From Deinandra increscens subsp. villosa (lineage: Eukaryota > Streptophyta > Magnoliopsida > Asterales > Asteraceae): a stretch of DNA of 64,000 nt. The translations under genes and the position numbers were made by a program. Location of the stretch: assembly GCA_039602395.1 (NCBI GenBank), contig JBCNJP010000027.1, forward strand, positions 114,864,354 to 114,928,353, read 5' to 3'. The notes under the pieces were generated by a model. It had not been told where the DNA came from. It ran no database searches and saw only the letters and a list, made by a program, of their open reading frames with translations. This document shows, piece after piece, positions 24,188 to 37,489 of this stretch (position 1 is its first letter; each line of letters starts with the position of its first letter).

Positions 24188-25478
24188 CTGTTGGATTTAG
24201 GTGTCCAGACCCGACTAAATCAAGTACCCGACCCGGTCAAGACCCGTAAGAGTTACACCGGAGGCAACGGGTATTAAAGACCGCTTACCTATATAACCGG
24301 CGAATTCGCAGAAAGATTAATTATGTGTTTATTAAATAGTTTAATTAATACATAATTAATTACTTAAATCAATATTAATCATTAAGATTAATTAAGCGAC
24401 AAAAACGTTAAATATTATTAACGTAATGGACGAAAATCGACGGATTATTAGTATGACTAATATTTGGTTAGCGACGAACATTTAAAAGGTTAAAGGTTAA
24501 CTTTGGAAATTAAATGGTTCAATTGGGAATTGAATTAAATCGAGGGGTTAAACGGAAACAAAGTCAGTTATAAATATAACTGATTAGGGAGGCGAAACCC
24601 TAATCAACTCAGTGAGAATTTCGGCCGTCGCTCTCCCTTCCCTCTCGCGACCGACGCCGACGGCACCCCGCCGCCGCCGCCCTCTTGTTTTCGCCGACCC
24701 CTCGCCCGTCGCTCGCCAACGTCCACCGCCTCACTAGCCACCGCCGCCCTCCGCCGCCTGGCTAGCCGCTGCTGCCGTCCACTCCGCCGACGACACTCCA
24801 CGTCGCTGCCGCTCTCAGCCGCCGCCGCTCTCAGCCGCCGCCGCACGCACAGCCGCCGCCGCTCTGCAGCTGCCGCCGCAACCCCCACCGCCGTGCGCTC
24901 CGCTGCCGCCGTCGCCATCACCGTCGCTAAGCCGCCGCCGCCATCTTGTCGGCCGCCGCGCTTCCTCGCCGTCGCCGGTTCACCGCCGACAAACTCTAGC
25001 CGTGAACCACCTTTTGAGATTTTCTCGGTGCTTGATTCACCGCGTAGTAAATCCGTGTTCGCGAGGAAAGTCAGATTCGTCAGACGAATCACCTCTGCGA
25101 AACCCTAGCGTCACCCGTTGACTTCCGGTGTCTCGAACGTCTGTTTGAATCACCGCTCAGGTATATCTAAACTCGTAGTTAGTTTAGATTAAATTATTTA
25201 TTTATTTTATAAATACTTCGCGTTTGTTTAAACGCGATTATGGTGTTTGCGCGTTTGGTGATTGTCGAATCCTGTTGCTTTGGTTTACGCTAATTACCTG
25301 GTTTTCGCGTTAGTAAATCAATACGTTTCCGCTGCCTATTAAATTAATAGTTAATTTAATTATCTGATTTAATCCACTCGGTAATTATTTAATAATTATT
25401 TATTGTAAATAATTATTTCCAAACAAAAAAAAAAATTTGCTATTACCGAGACCCAAATGCCACTGTCGTAACCCAACA
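24188..25478 (+). mobile_element. 3' LTR of gag-only Copia
   Basis: 1291 bp, TGTTGGATTTAGG to GTAACCCAACA. Compared with the 5' LTR it lacks 52 bp and shows around ten substitutions, several in the GC-rich block. It is followed by the TSD copy CGAAC (25479-25483). Confidence 0.9.
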
Positions 25479-25483
25479 CGAAC

Positions 25484-25551
25484 TCCATAGCATGTCCGAA
25501 CCCCAGGTTCGGCCAAGGCTCGGCCAGGGTTCGGCCGGAGTTCGGCCAACA
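25484..25551 (-). mobile_element. Copia A 5' LTR, outer part
   Basis: The continuation of the Copia A LTR after the nested element. It is dense in TTCGGCC repeats and ends GGCCAACA (TGTTGGCC on the element strand). Confidence 0.7.
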
Positions 25552-26609
25552 GACCTAAATCAAAACTTCGTGTCTTCGATCGATCCAGCTCATTGCCATT
25601 TCGTGTATCAACAAATGAGTCACCATTCAAATGATAATGAGAATTGGATATTTAAAACTATATTTTGTCATAGGATACATGTTACAACCCCAAAATGATA
25701 AAGTGAAAAAGGGGTAAAGAATACTCACATGATTAATAGGTGAAATATGAAAATAGTTCGTGCGGTATGGAGATAGCCTATCGGTGTCCTAAATTATTAA
25801 AAGACACCTTAAGGTTTAATGATATGAGTCAAATATCTAAGTCAACCATTTAGACTAGTCGAGTCTAGTTAAATTAACTCGTTTAACCATTGGTGATAAT
25901 TATTTGTTTTGATAAATGTATCTTTATTCTACAAAATAGATATAAGTGTATTTGAATATTCAAGTAAACGTGTTTCCATAAATACTGGTTATATTTCGAG
26001 CGAGTCGGATAAATAATATGTCGTCTTAGGTTGTGTCCGTTTATTTATAATGCATTGAATATATATTTATACATATATGACAAAAAGAAATATATATAGT
26101 TTACTAATAGTTGATTTATTAATAAGTCCCAGTCTCAACTCGGTTTATATAAAATCTATTTTACTAAAGTTATAAATATAATAAATAGATTTAAGACACA
26201 TTTTAATATAATAAAAATTCGTAAATGTTTTTATACAAATAAAATTAAACTATGAATATAAATTTCGCTATAGCAAATATGATTTAGGATTAACGCACGA
26301 GGTGCTTATATTTGAGGAGTATATATAAGATTAGTGAAATATATTTTTCTTTAGAAATTATGGTTAACCCGAATGCTCGACTACGACATAAAAATAATAA
26401 CGAACGATTACTCACTTAAAGCAAGCAAGGAGAAGGAATGTAGTAGGAGAATGTCGAATCCACTCGTGAGTCTTCAAAGGTAGATAATTTCTTTCTGTCG
26501 TGGAATTTGGAATGAGAAATGGGTATATATTTGTGAGCGTTTTTTAGAGTAAGAAATTAGTTTCGGTGTGTTTATTTTTGGTTCAAGCATGTCGTATTTA
26601 TACATGAAA

Positions 26610-26822
26610 TCTTAGCCTTTGGTAATCCTTGGTAACACTTGGTAACACTTGGTAATCCTTGGTAACACTTTGTAATCCTTGGTAACACTTTGTAATCCTT
26701 GGTAACACTTGGTAGATCTTGTAATCATTGGTAGATCTTGGTAATCCTTGGTAATCCTTTGGTAATCCTTGGTAGATCTTGTAATCATTGGTAGATCTTG
26801 TAATCATTGGTAGATCTTGGTA
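26610..26822. repeat. Minisatellite, ~10-22 bp units
   Basis: About 200 bp of tandem CTTGGTAATCC, CTTGGTAACA and TTGGTAGATCTTGTAATCA units in shifting order. The open frame across it is repetitive Tyr/Asp/Lys and is not a gene. Confidence 0.85.
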
Positions 26823-27011
26823 TAGGTTTAATATTTGAAATGGTTTATTTATAAAAAAATAATCGATGGATATATTTATAATACTATATATATATATATA
26901 TATATTTTAATCATTAGTATTTTTACAATTATTGTATAGCGTTGGAGTTATCAAATAATATCACCATTGGTTTCGTGTTTGGTTGACTCGGGTATGACCT
27001 TAACATGCATA

Positions 27012-27023
27012 ACATATATATAA

Positions 27024-27066
<43 letters not shown>
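27012..27066. repeat. (TA)n microsatellite
   Basis: A TATATA run of about 50 bp. A shorter one lies at 26885-26905. Confidence 0.9.
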
Positions 27067-27068
<2 letters not shown>

Positions 27069-27178
27069 GAAACGATGGTAAAAATAGAATTTCATGATTT
27101 TGCTTGAATAAAGATTGAAATTACATGGATAACTGAAACGGGTCGGGTTACAAATATGAAAAATAGACGGATGTCACA

Positions 27179-28670
27179 ACTGACTTGACTCGTTTTAACT
27201 TGAAGATGTTTTCGCCATTGAACTTACCATTTGTATGCCTAATCAAATAAAAAGAAATAGAATGAACAATTGCACAATGGCAGATGAAAAGCCTCCATCT
27301 ATGACTGCTGATTTCATAGGGAAACCAAAATAAAAACCGACCGGTAACAACCAAATATAAATCACAGGAATCTGCAACCATCATATATTTGAACTAACAA
27401 TGGTAATACCATAGATGGATGATCACACCCTCAAATAGCCATTGAATGAAGAACATAACCGACCAAAAGTAAAATTTCAATTCCAATTTCAGTTTTAATA
27501 GTAATGAAAGCTGACAAAACATTCATCACAACAATCACCACAGGTCATACCATATATCGATCATCACAGCCCCAAAATAGGCATCGAATCAAGAGCATAC
27601 CCTAGCAAATTAAATGACGCTAAAGCAACGACAAACAATAATCTGACATTGATGTAAACATGAAGCTTACCTGTACATTACCTGGGGTGAGGTCACTGAT
27701 GAGAGAGCAACGCTGACAACCGAAAATGAAACCCATCGCCTAGCGGCCACAAATCGACGAAAAAAAAACGCTAACCTCGTCGCAACATATCGCCTTAGAG
27801 AAGCAGGTAAACCACGATCAAATCTTCAACCATTTTAAGATTTAGAACTCTAAATTAAGGTTCGGTCAAATATTTAGTGAGAGAAAGATGTAAGCTTTTA
27901 GAGATTTTAGAGAGAGAGAGCGCACAGAGACATTAAAGCCTCCACAATGTACAAAAAGGGACAAAGAAATGGACGATGTGTTCCGTCGAATAAGAGCTCG
28001 ACACCGATCAAAGCATCCAACCACCGCCAAGTAAACTACACAGATCCGACGAAGAGATGGAGTAGATTGCAAATGTCGCCGGTGGTAGAGAGAGAGGGCA
28101 GGAAAGAGAGAAGAGGTGGGCTGCATTTGTTGTAGGCGTAAGACTTACGCGTGAAGAGGGTGAAATGATGTCACTGGACACCGCCCGGCTCAACAAATGA
28201 GAAAAAAACGTGTGGTGGGAATAGTTTTCTCTGTGGGAATAGTTTTCATGTACCGAACTGAATGCAAGTATCTTGCCGAGAAAAGTTTCCTTACAAAAGG
28301 AAAATGACATTTGTTCCCATAGGGTGACTTCTATCAAATGTTCACTAAAATATGAAGTAAAAAATAATCTGATATACCCATAAAACTTCGAAATAGAGCA
28401 AGTTCAAAAATGAAAATACTCAAAGTTACCAAATAGAACAAGTTCAAAATGACCATACCTAATAGTACAGAAAACTCATAAATAACTTTCAGAGAGAATA
28501 TAACCTCCATGGATCCACAACAAGTTGACTTTAGCCTTTTGACTTTGGGTTCTATTCCAAAAAATCCTTTTGGTGGTTACTTTAAAGAGCAAATAGGAAC
28601 TCACCTACATCGATATTCATACCAACATGAAACTTTATAAGTAATCATCAATTTGGGTTTCAAATGTGTC
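27179..28670. other. Non-coding interval
   Basis: Begins directly after the G2 LTR end. AT-rich with short frames only. The part around 27870-28140 is less AT-rich and looks like 5'-leader or intron sequence, but no protein is recognised. Confidence 0.4.
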
Positions 28671-28674
28671 TTGC

Positions 28675-28940
28675 AGTAAACTTAAAACAAAAGTCTCAAC
28701 TTTTCTCAAATTTTCAATAAACTCTACTGTAACGCAAATTATAAGAAGTTTGGTAAAGATTAGTATTAATGTGGATTCAAATTTATATGTTTTGACAAAA
28801 AGCCACATCGGCATATTACTTGTTTCACCAATTACCTCTTCCTCGCCTCAATTTTGTTCAACCATTGCTCTCTTCATGTCTTCTTTAGTTACACGTTCAT
28901 CATCAAATTTCAGCCTAACTGAGAATTGCAAACATTTAGT
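28675..28940 (-). pseudogene. Relic exon of UBP12/13-type ubiquitin-specific protease
   Basis: The minus strand reads FDDERVTKEDMKRAMVEQ, then GEEE after a stop, then FVKTYKF and IIC...EFIENLRK in one continuing frame. This follows the plant UBP12/13 segment FDDERVTKED.KRALEEQYGGEEE ... FKFTKYSNAYML ... IICNV.EKDIAEHLR. A TGA follows Gln-Asn, and the middle is diverged. No other exon is recognised nearby. The family deubiquitinates substrates in the nucleus and cytoplasm; this copy is dead. Confidence 0.65.
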
Positions 28941-29288
28941 AATTTAGAAAAAAACTGAACAAAGAGAGTGTGACAAAACATATATGCAGATCTAACGATT
29001 TATACCACCTATACACTTGAAAAACACATAAAATCATTAAAGTAAGAGACAAACCATCCAAAGAATAGAAAAGGTTTGTCTCCAGCCAAGTAAATCAATA
29101 ACAAATAGGCTAATCTTATTACAATCATAATCAATCAAATATGTATATCATATATTAAGATCAGCACACTTAATGGAAATTTTAGTCAATCAAATAAAAG
29201 GAGGCCATTAAAGCCTGGAATATGCAAAGAAAGGGGACTGAGAATCAAGGAGCGGGCCATTAAAGCCTGGAATATATTCAACAATCTT

Positions 29289-29334
29289 AAAGATAGCCAA
29301 CCAACATGCTGTGCAGGACAGCATGTTGGTTGGC
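29289..29334. repeat. Perfect 17-bp hairpin in LINE 5' region
   Basis: GCCAACCAACATGCTGT and its exact reverse complement are separated by about 6 bases. It lies between duplicated LINE segments. Confidence 0.8.
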
Positions 29335-29426
29335 GTTTTGGAAAATTTTCATACCCGTAAGGAGAGGCTGATTATATTCTCCATTGTAAACTGAAAAAGA
29401 TTAAGGAGGCCATTAAAGCCTGGAAT

Positions 29427-31959
29427 ATGCAAAGAAAGGGGACTGAGAATCGCAAATTTGGCGAGTTGGAGGAGGAGTGTGCTGCCTGGGACTCCATCTC
29501 TGAAACACGGGTTTTATCGGAGGAGGAACGCCTCTTATGGGGATATGCTAAGAATGATTTATTCAGATTGGAAGAGGAGCGTAGGGTTGATTTGGCGCAA
29601 AAATCTCGTTCTCGATGGGCTGCTCTCGGCGATGATAATACAGCATATTTCCATGGCTACTTGAAACATAGAGCTGTGTCTAATCGCATTAATGGTATCC
29701 AGGTTGGAAATGAATGGGTGAGTGAGCCAGAGCAAATCAAGGAGCATGCTAGACGATTTTTTGTGAGAAATTTAAGGCTACAGGTTCCAAAAAGGCGTTT
29801 ATGTGTTGTAACGATATTAATCGTATTTCGGATGGGGAGGCACAGTTGCTTACTGCCCCATTTTCGTTGGCGGAGATTAGACAGGCTGTCTGGGATTGTG
29901 GGGATGAGAAGGCTCCTGGTCCTGATGGCTTCAACTTCAAATTTATTAAACACTTTTGGGATATTTTGGAAGCGGATTTTAAAAAGGTTCTGGATCTTTT
30001 TTTCGTGAAAGGTTCGATTAATAGATGTTGTGCTTCTTCTTTCATCTGCCTTATTCCCAAATCCCCGGATCCTCAATCATTTGATGACTTCAGACCTATT
30101 ACTCTTTTGGGGTGCATTAATAAGGTGGTCTCCAAGGTCTTAAGCAACAGAATGAAACGGGTTATGAATTCTGTCATTTCGGATAGCCAAATGGCTTTTG
30201 TTGCTGGCAGAAATATAGTGGACGGACCGCTCATTATCAACGAAGTGATTTCATGGTTAAAGAGGGCTAAACGGGAGGCGTTGTTCTTCAAAATTGATTT
30301 TTATAAGGCGTATGACTCGTTGGATTGGGATTTTTTGGACTCGGTTCTTAACATCAAATGAACTTTCCTGAGTTATGGAGAAAATGGGTTCGTGGAATTC
30401 TCCAAGCTTCTCGGTCATCGATCCTTATCAATGGGTCGCCCTCTAAAGAGTTTATTGGGCATAAAGGGGTTAGGCAAGGCGACCCTCTATCGCCTTATTT
30501 ATTCATAGTGGCTATGGAGGCGTTTCACTTGATGATGTCAAAGGCGGTGAACATCGGGATTTTTCAGGGTATTTCGCTACCTAATAACGGTCCCGTTTTA
30601 TCGCATCTTCTCTTCGCTGACGATGTAGTGATTATGGGGGAGTGGTCTAAACAGAATTTTTTCAATCTTCGGAGACTTTTGTGGGGATTCTTCCTCGTGT
30701 CAGGTTTAAGGGTCAATTTATCTAAGTGTGGAGTAACGGGTGTTAACATCTCTTCTGACGAGATTAATGATAAAGCCGGGATTATGGGTTGCAAGGTTTG
30801 TTGCTTTCCTTTCGATTATTTGGGAATGTTAGTGGGTGCTAATATGAATAAGAAAAAGAATTGGAGTAAAGTTGAGGACACTTTTAAAAAAAGACTCACG
30901 GGTTGGAAAGCTAATTGCCTCTCTATGGGGGGTAGACTCACCCTTATCAAGTCGATTCTTGATAGTCTTCCTACTTATTTCTTTTCGGTGTTTCGTGCGC
31001 CGAAAGCTGTTATAAACACTCTTGAAAGTATTAGAAGCAACTTTCTGTGGGGTGGCGATGAGACCCAGAAGAAGATTCATTGGGTTTCGAGGGAGTTGGT
31101 TTCTAAACCCAAGGACGCGGGGGGTTTGGGGCTCGTTCCTTTCCAGGTTTTCAACGCTTGTATGCTCTCTAAATGGGCTTGGAGATTTCAAACGGAGCAG
31201 GGTCGTTTGTGGTGGTCCGTGATCCATAGTCTGCACGCTAGAGAGGAGATTGTAACCTTCCTGCCTCTTCGTCCGAATGCCGCCGGCACATGGAAGGCTA
31301 TAGTTAAGTCGCTGTCCTTTTTTAACTCCACAGGTTTTTGCTTTCGTGATCAGTGTTCTATTTCGAATGGTGTTTGGCGATGGAACGGGGATAGCAGTGG
31401 ATGTTTTTCTGTTAAATCGGTGCGAGACATGGTGGTGAAATCTAATTGTAATCAGGTTTCTATCCCTTTTCTTTGGAGCAAATCGGTCCCGGCCAAGGTT
31501 AATATCTTCGCTTGGAGAGCGTTTCTCGAAAGGCTTCCTACGAAAGACGCCTTAATCAGAAGACAGGTTGGAGTTAGTGATGATGTTTGTGCTTTATGTG
31601 GAGAGATGGCGGAATCCGTGAGCCATATATTCACTGGATGTTGTTTTTCGGATTTGATTTGGCAATTGGTGGCGCAATGGTGTAAGATTCCTCCAATTTT
31701 CGCCTTCTCTATAACGGATATTTTTAATTCGGGCAAGGATTTGAACCTTCATAGTCATAAACTCAAGGCGCTGGAGATCGTTCTCCTTACGAGTTGCTGG
31801 ATGATATGGATTGAGAGGAACAAGGCGATCTTCAACCACCGTCCCCCGTCGATTCAAAGGGTGCTTACGGAGATTAAAAATTGGAGTTTTTTATGGTATT
31901 GTATTCGTACTAAATGCCGATCCGTTAGTTGGCAGGATTGGTTTTCATTTTCTTTGTAA
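29427..31959 (+). pseudogene. LINE ORF2 reverse transcriptase (two frameshifts)
   Basis: Three successive frames make one ORF2. The first (from 29427) holds the RT-leading region SRWAALGDDNTAYFHG. The second (29801-30361) holds the RT fingers and palm: APGPDGFNFKF, LIPKSPDP, FRPITLLG, FFKIDFYKAYD. The third (30358-31959) holds GVRQGDPLSPYLF, the catalytic LLFADDVV, and a zf-RVT zinc-binding region ending with CALCGEM...SHIFTGC. Frameshifts lie near 29765 and near 30355. The N-terminal endonuclease is missing, and no RNase H follows. The protein would copy LINE RNA into DNA at the target; this copy cannot. Confidence 0.9.
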
Positions 31960-32037
31960 TGTTCTTTGCTTGTTTCGACCTCTAGTTCCTTGCTAGAGTG
32001 TCTTTTAATGCCATTTGCAGTTCAAAAAAAAAAAATT

Positions 32038-32937
32038 ACCAATAGAGAAAATAAAAGCTATAAGACCTGTTCCAAACAAATCTACAATTACTCCTCAATC
32101 ACTAATTATCCACCAAAATCATTGTGCACAACCTTTGTTTCTTACGGTTAAAAGAAAACTCACAAAAACAAATCTACAATTATTAACACACAAACACGGT
32201 CCCATATGAAAATCAAGAAAATGGAAGATAGAGCCCACAAATTTGAAAATGGTTTAGACCATACAAATTCATTCGACGAAAACTCTAGAAATAAAAACCT
32301 AAACCGTATTTCACTATAGAGATTAAATCTTTAAAATTTAGAATTACACAGAGCATAAAACTTCACGAATTCCATCTTCGAATTACACAAAGCAATACAA
32401 ATCAGCCTAAAACTTCATGAATTCCATCTGTAACACAGATATCTAAACGGAAAAACAAAATCTCGAGTTATTAAAAGATACCTGAAATTATAGTCTTTGA
32501 TTAGTTCATGCATGTTGACCCGCTTATAGTCTCCAACTATCCCTGCAAACATGTGGAAATTACCCGATATTATAACAAAATGAATATTTTTTAAAGCAAC
32601 TGATCATCATATTACCCAATTCCTAGATTACGAATCCAAACCCTACAATTTCCAAACATAAATCACCCAATGAACACATACAGATCCAAATCCATGAAGA
32701 ACAACAAAATCGCACATAATATAAACATGAATTAAGAAATTGAAATCGGGATAACATGGAACGCAAAATTGAAATCGGATTTCCAGGAAATACTGGCTGC
32801 GATCGATTCAGCGATGAGTGTTGCGGCGTGAGAGAGCAGAGAGGATAGCGATGGTGTTTTCCGGCCCTCGGGTTAAGAAAAATGGCCGGATCATGAAAAC
32901 GGGTTAAAGATCCGCGTGCCTTTTAGCTTTTTTTCTA
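32038..32937. other. Non-coding interval between LINE and MULE
   Basis: AT-rich sequence, becoming less so near 32780-32900. No recognisable protein or RNA gene. Confidence 0.4.
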
Positions 32938-32946
32938 ATTTATTTA

Positions 32947-33095
32947 GGAAAATTAGAATAAAATAATCCAAACTTTTAGGTATTGGCCTACAATAATCCC
33001 ACTTTTCAATATAACTCACAGCGGTCCCAACTTTTTAGTTAATTATTTAGAATGGTCCCCCGTTAAAAAAACTAACACCGTTAGTTTTAATCCTA
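32947..33095 (+). repeat. MULE left terminal inverted repeat
   Basis: About 150 bp, starting GGAAAATTAGAATAAAATAA. The block TATTGGCCTACAATAATCCC is shared exactly with the other end. It probably holds the MURA promoter, since MURA starts about 360 bp inside. Confidence 0.9.
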
Positions 33096-36000
33096 TGTGG
33101 CGTGCTGACGTGTATTTTTTTTTATTTTTTTAAATGTTTATGCCATGTCATTTCCATGTCATTTCTTTTTAATATTCATTTAATAAAATCACCATCTCCA
33201 TTAATATCCAAATCCCTAATAATCACGTTAAATGGAACATGCGAACATGCTCCATTAATATCCAAATCCCATCTCCATTATATGTTCGCAAGTCCTTCTC
33301 TAGAATCACGTATCATACATAAAATAATAAGGAATCACGCTCGCAGGTCCTTCCAGAATCACGAATCACGCTTCCTTTACAAACCCTAATTTAGTTCGCA
33401 GGTCACCATCGCAGATTCTCTAATTCAAACCAACCTTATTCTGAATTACTTGGTTCGATGGCTTCCATGTTACTCGTGAACTTCAATTTTGGTGGGAGAA
33501 TCAAGCTGGAACCACAAACTAGCTACGAGGGTGGAGAATCAAAGCTAATACAGATGGAAATTGATAAAACTTCTTACTTCAAGTTACTGGGTTACGTAAT
33601 GGAGGTTGACAGAAGTTCATACACATCAAAGCAACAGGTATGCTTATACTGGCTTCATCCCGACATGAAAATTGAAGATTATTTGTATGAACTCAGTGAT
33701 GACACATATGTAAATGAAATGCTCTACATTGTTGGTCATGATTTTTCTGGAATTCTAAATATTTATACTGCATTGAGAGACAATTCTTTTGGCAAAATTA
33801 TGTGCTCACTAAATCAGTTATGGCCTACCCTTGTAATAGAACCCGAACCCAATGTAGAAACCCATGAAACAGGGTGTATCAGCCCAATTAGAAGCCCACA
33901 TAAAACCCTTAAAAGTTCTAGTGACAGTGAATCTGATTCTCATTGTGTGGAAGAAAAAGAGGGGTTGAGAAAAGATGAGGTTTTAGGGTCTGGATCTGAC
34001 ACAGATGATGAGGAGTGGAGACAATCTAGAGTTGTAATTGAGTAAGTTAACAATACTCAAGATGAATCAAACAAGATAGTTGTTGCAAAATTTATTAATG
34101 AATCAATTGATGAAAACAAAAAAGAGGTAGAAGTTGAAGCTGGAGGTTACAGTAGTTATGAAGATTCTGATGCGGATGTTAACTCACCAGGTGAAAGTGA
34201 CGATGATGATATTAGAGGTAACAAGTATAAGGTGAAAGTTCCTATTGTTACAGACACAACAAATTAGAGTAAATGGCAATGGGTACCTGGCACCAGATTT
34301 GCCACTAGAGATGCATTCAGAGAAGCTGTAAGGAGGTATGCTGTAACTAATGGTAGGAATCTGAAAATTAGTGTTAGTAACAAGAATAGAAATGGGAGGT
34401 TAGGTGCTTATTGTGTACAAGGTTTTCCGTTTAAAGTATACCTTTCATTTGTTAAGAAGAAGGCTTGTTACATGGTTAAAAGTGTAACAATGGACCACAC
34501 ATGCCAAAGGAATATGAACAAAAATATACAACTAACCTCATCTTTCATAGCTGATGAACTCTTGCCAGTTTTCAAGCAAAGACCTCAATGGCCAGCAAAG
34601 GAAATCCAAGATGCAGCTAGAGAAAAGTATAAGGTTTTTATTGGTAAGTGGATGGCTTACAAGGCAAAGAAGTGTGCTCATAACAAACTACATGGTTCAA
34701 TGAAAGACCATTATAGCAAGATTGGATCTTATATAGAGGCATTAAGGCAAGAAAATCCCACTTCCACTTTTGTCTTAGAAACTGTAACACCAGCATACCT
34801 TAGGGTTGAGGGTAGTGAGATGGTTTTCCATAGGTTGTTCGTGTGTTTTGATGGAGTGAAACTGTCACACCCCGGACAAATGATTGGGTGTGAGCGAGAT
34901 GGAATCATAGTCACAGAAATACAGAACAACTACTATTAAATTCAAATGTTAATTTAAACATAATATCATTAATCGTTGCAGCGGAAAGTGTGGCAAACGA
35001 TATTATCTTACATTTGAACTTTAAAAGTCAAGTTTCATTTATTGAAAACATAAGGTAGTTATATAGGATAGATAGGGACTAAGACTCCAACGAAGCAGGT
35101 CCGAATATAAAGGCGAAGTCCCATTTGCACGGCTTCCATGATCAGCTTAGTTACCTGAGAAATCATGAGTTTAAAAAGGTCAACATAAAGTTGGTGAGGT
35201 TCACAGGTTTAGGACTCGATAGTAAGATTGTAAAACAGTTTTCAGGAAACTCAGAATGTTATATTGGCTTACTGTTGTAGTTGTATGATCTCACCTGAAC
35301 CTTGATTTCAAATACTAACGGTTTACCCACCCATGGTATCCTCGCCCGAGAGATACCGAACATGCAAGAATAACTGACGTGTACCCCTTGACAATATACG
35401 AAGTCAGAATTGGAGCTACCAATCTGGGCAGGGTTGTCAACCCAAATAGATCTATTTACTAGTTATCGTTTCGATCAGAACTAATTGAAATCAACTAATG
35501 GTGGGATTCAGTTGTACTAACGTTTATAACGATAAAGTACCAGTTGGGCAATCAGTAAGGGAACAGATAGTCATACGGCTAACAGTAATCATAACATTAA
35601 GTTAAAACAGTTTATCAGTTCATGATTTCTCCCCCATAAGTGTAAAACAGTTGTAAAGAAAAGGGGCCGTGAAACTCACTTGATTCAGTGGTAATGATGA
35701 ATTGCCGAGTGGCAACTAGCAAGTAAAGTCCTATTAGAACATAAGACAACATGCATAAGGGTCCACATAATCATTTGAGTAACGAACGTTACCCAAATGA
35801 TACCGGCCAAGTCTTGACGTATAATCCCGTTTGTAGCGTTTTGAAAACCCGTTAGTTAATCGGTTTACAAAATCAGCAAATACGAATGTTCACGTATTAA
35901 GGCATTTATGTAAATAAATACAAGGAATGAACATGCGATAACGTATCATGAAGTCCAGTTCAATCAAGTATTAAACATCGTTTTAAATAATAATATTTAT

Positions 36001-37489
36001 TATTTTTTTTATGTTCGCTCGTTCGATTGAATAGTTAATCGCGTTACGTTATAATATATATCACTAGGGTTGATAATTATTATTGAAATAATTATTATAA
36101 CTTGTCGAAATAATTTTATTAAATTATTACAAGTTAAATGATATAACATAAGTAGGTAAATATTAAAAGTTATTTTAATATTTAAACTCATGTTAAGAAA
36201 ATTAGGGTTTTGAGTTAATATATATAAATATAATTATCATTAAAATAATTATATTTACAAACCAAAATGATTTTAACTCAAATTAGGGTTTCTAAAATTC
36301 GTAAAGATAATTATTTGTTGAAAATAATTATTTATGATTCGTTACGTCATAATACGTTTTTAAATCGTTTAAAGATTTTGTTTCAATTCCAAACGTTTAA
36401 AAATAAACATTTGATCCGGTTAAAACGTTTTGATTATTTTGATTCATTTAAAATAATCAAAAATGTTTAAAATATGTTTTTCATAGTTTCTATAAGTCTT
36501 TTGATTTTATTTTTGTAAAATCATTTTTAAATAACTTTGTTTATTAAACAAAGTTAGGGTTTTAAATAAAAGACTTTTTATAGAAATTTGTTTTCATAAA
36601 AATGTTTCAATTTGTATAAAATCCAAATGTTTTATACTTTTTGTCATTTATTCAAAAATATGATATTCTATCATTTTTGAACATAAAATATAACTATATA
36701 TTTTATCCATTTTATTCCTTTTATAAATTCTAAACAAGACTTTTAATTCTTGTCTTTTAGGATATATATTTTTATAAAATGTGACCATTTTATATAAAAA
36801 TGATTATGGTGATATTTTTATGGTTTAAACATCCAAGTAATTTTTATAAAATTTCTAACTTTAATATTTCATCCATAAAATTCATTTAAATGGTTTTAAG
36901 GTTATCATTTTATGTAAAATTTGCATGTAGCCTTCCTAAAGTCCCAAATGTGTCCATATGTGTCACTAACACAATACCTAGTCCATGAATACTTGTCATT
37001 AACAAATATATTAGTCCATAAGCATGTTGATTAACCACAAAATCACAATCCACAACTCTAGTAAGTTTTAAAATATTAACATATGATGATAACAATGCTT
37101 ATCATTTTATCATGTGATAACAACTCAAATAAACCATGCAAGATATATAACATCATGAACTTAACCAAATGATCACTTTGATCCATTATTTAGCAACATG
37201 TAACATGGGTTTTTATATAAACAAACAACTAACATTTTGAGAGAATAACACATGACGATCATATTAGTTAACATGTTTTAAACCTAATCATCATAGATTA
37301 AAACATCACATTTTCAAACCTTACAACATTAAGGTTAAGAAAAATAGTTTAGTTGTTTTGATTGTTAGAAAACCTTTAAGTTTAACCCGGTTCGTTGTCA
37401 AGACTCAAGGTATCGTTTAGGACGTTTATATCGTAACGAAACTTAAACGAAACGGTTAGAAGGCTCACAACGAGGTGCAAGTGGAAACC

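Larger units (their letters stand above)
17479..25478 (+). mobile_element. Non-autonomous gag-only Copia element (8.0 kb)
   Basis: Two LTRs with TGTTGG...CCAACA ends, a primer site after the first and a purine tract before the second give a complete plus-strand element. A 5-bp TSD CGAAC lies at 17474-17478 and 25479-25483. It encodes only a gag-like frame; protease, integrase and RT are absent, so it would need proteins in trans. LTR divergence is low, roughly ten substitutions plus one 52-bp gap by eye, so insertion was fairly recent. It sits in the LTR of Copia A. Confidence 0.9.
5925..25551 (-). mobile_element. Copia element A, 3'-truncated, with two nested insertions
   Basis: A minus-strand Ty1/Copia element. 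Order on the minus strand: 5' LTR (25551 to 17250, split by the gag-only Copia), primer site (17247-17236), repeat-rich leader, gag (from 16740), then protease, integrase and part of RT, ending at 5925. The CACTA element at 9492-14325 splits the coding region. RNase H, the rest of RT and the 3' LTR are missing where Gypsy G1 begins. In-frame stops and frameshifts show it is dead. Confidence 0.85.
25552..27178 (-). mobile_element. Gypsy LTR fragment G2
   Basis: The right end reads GACGGATGTCACA, like the other Gypsy LTR ends here. Near 25670 the phrase AGGATACATGTTACAACCCC followed by AAAAAGGGG matches the Gypsy G1 LTR near 4070. The left part is missing where Copia A begins, consistent with Copia A having inserted into this older LTR. 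No coding content. Confidence 0.6.
29198..32037 (+). mobile_element. L1-type LINE, 5' truncated and rearranged
   Basis: A non-LTR retrotransposon with RT and a C-terminal zinc-binding domain, ending in an A-rich tail at about 32024-32036. The 5' end lacks ORF1 and the endonuclease. It also contains three copies of CCATTAAAGCCTGGAATAT (near 29203, 29257 and 29410) and a hairpin. The sequence between the duplicated bits still reads partly as LINE coding sequence. Flanking target duplications are not clear. Confidence 0.85.

Noticed and set aside
26598..26807. Tyr/Lys/Asp-rich repetitive open frame
   Set aside because: Translation of the CTTGGTAATCC minisatellite.
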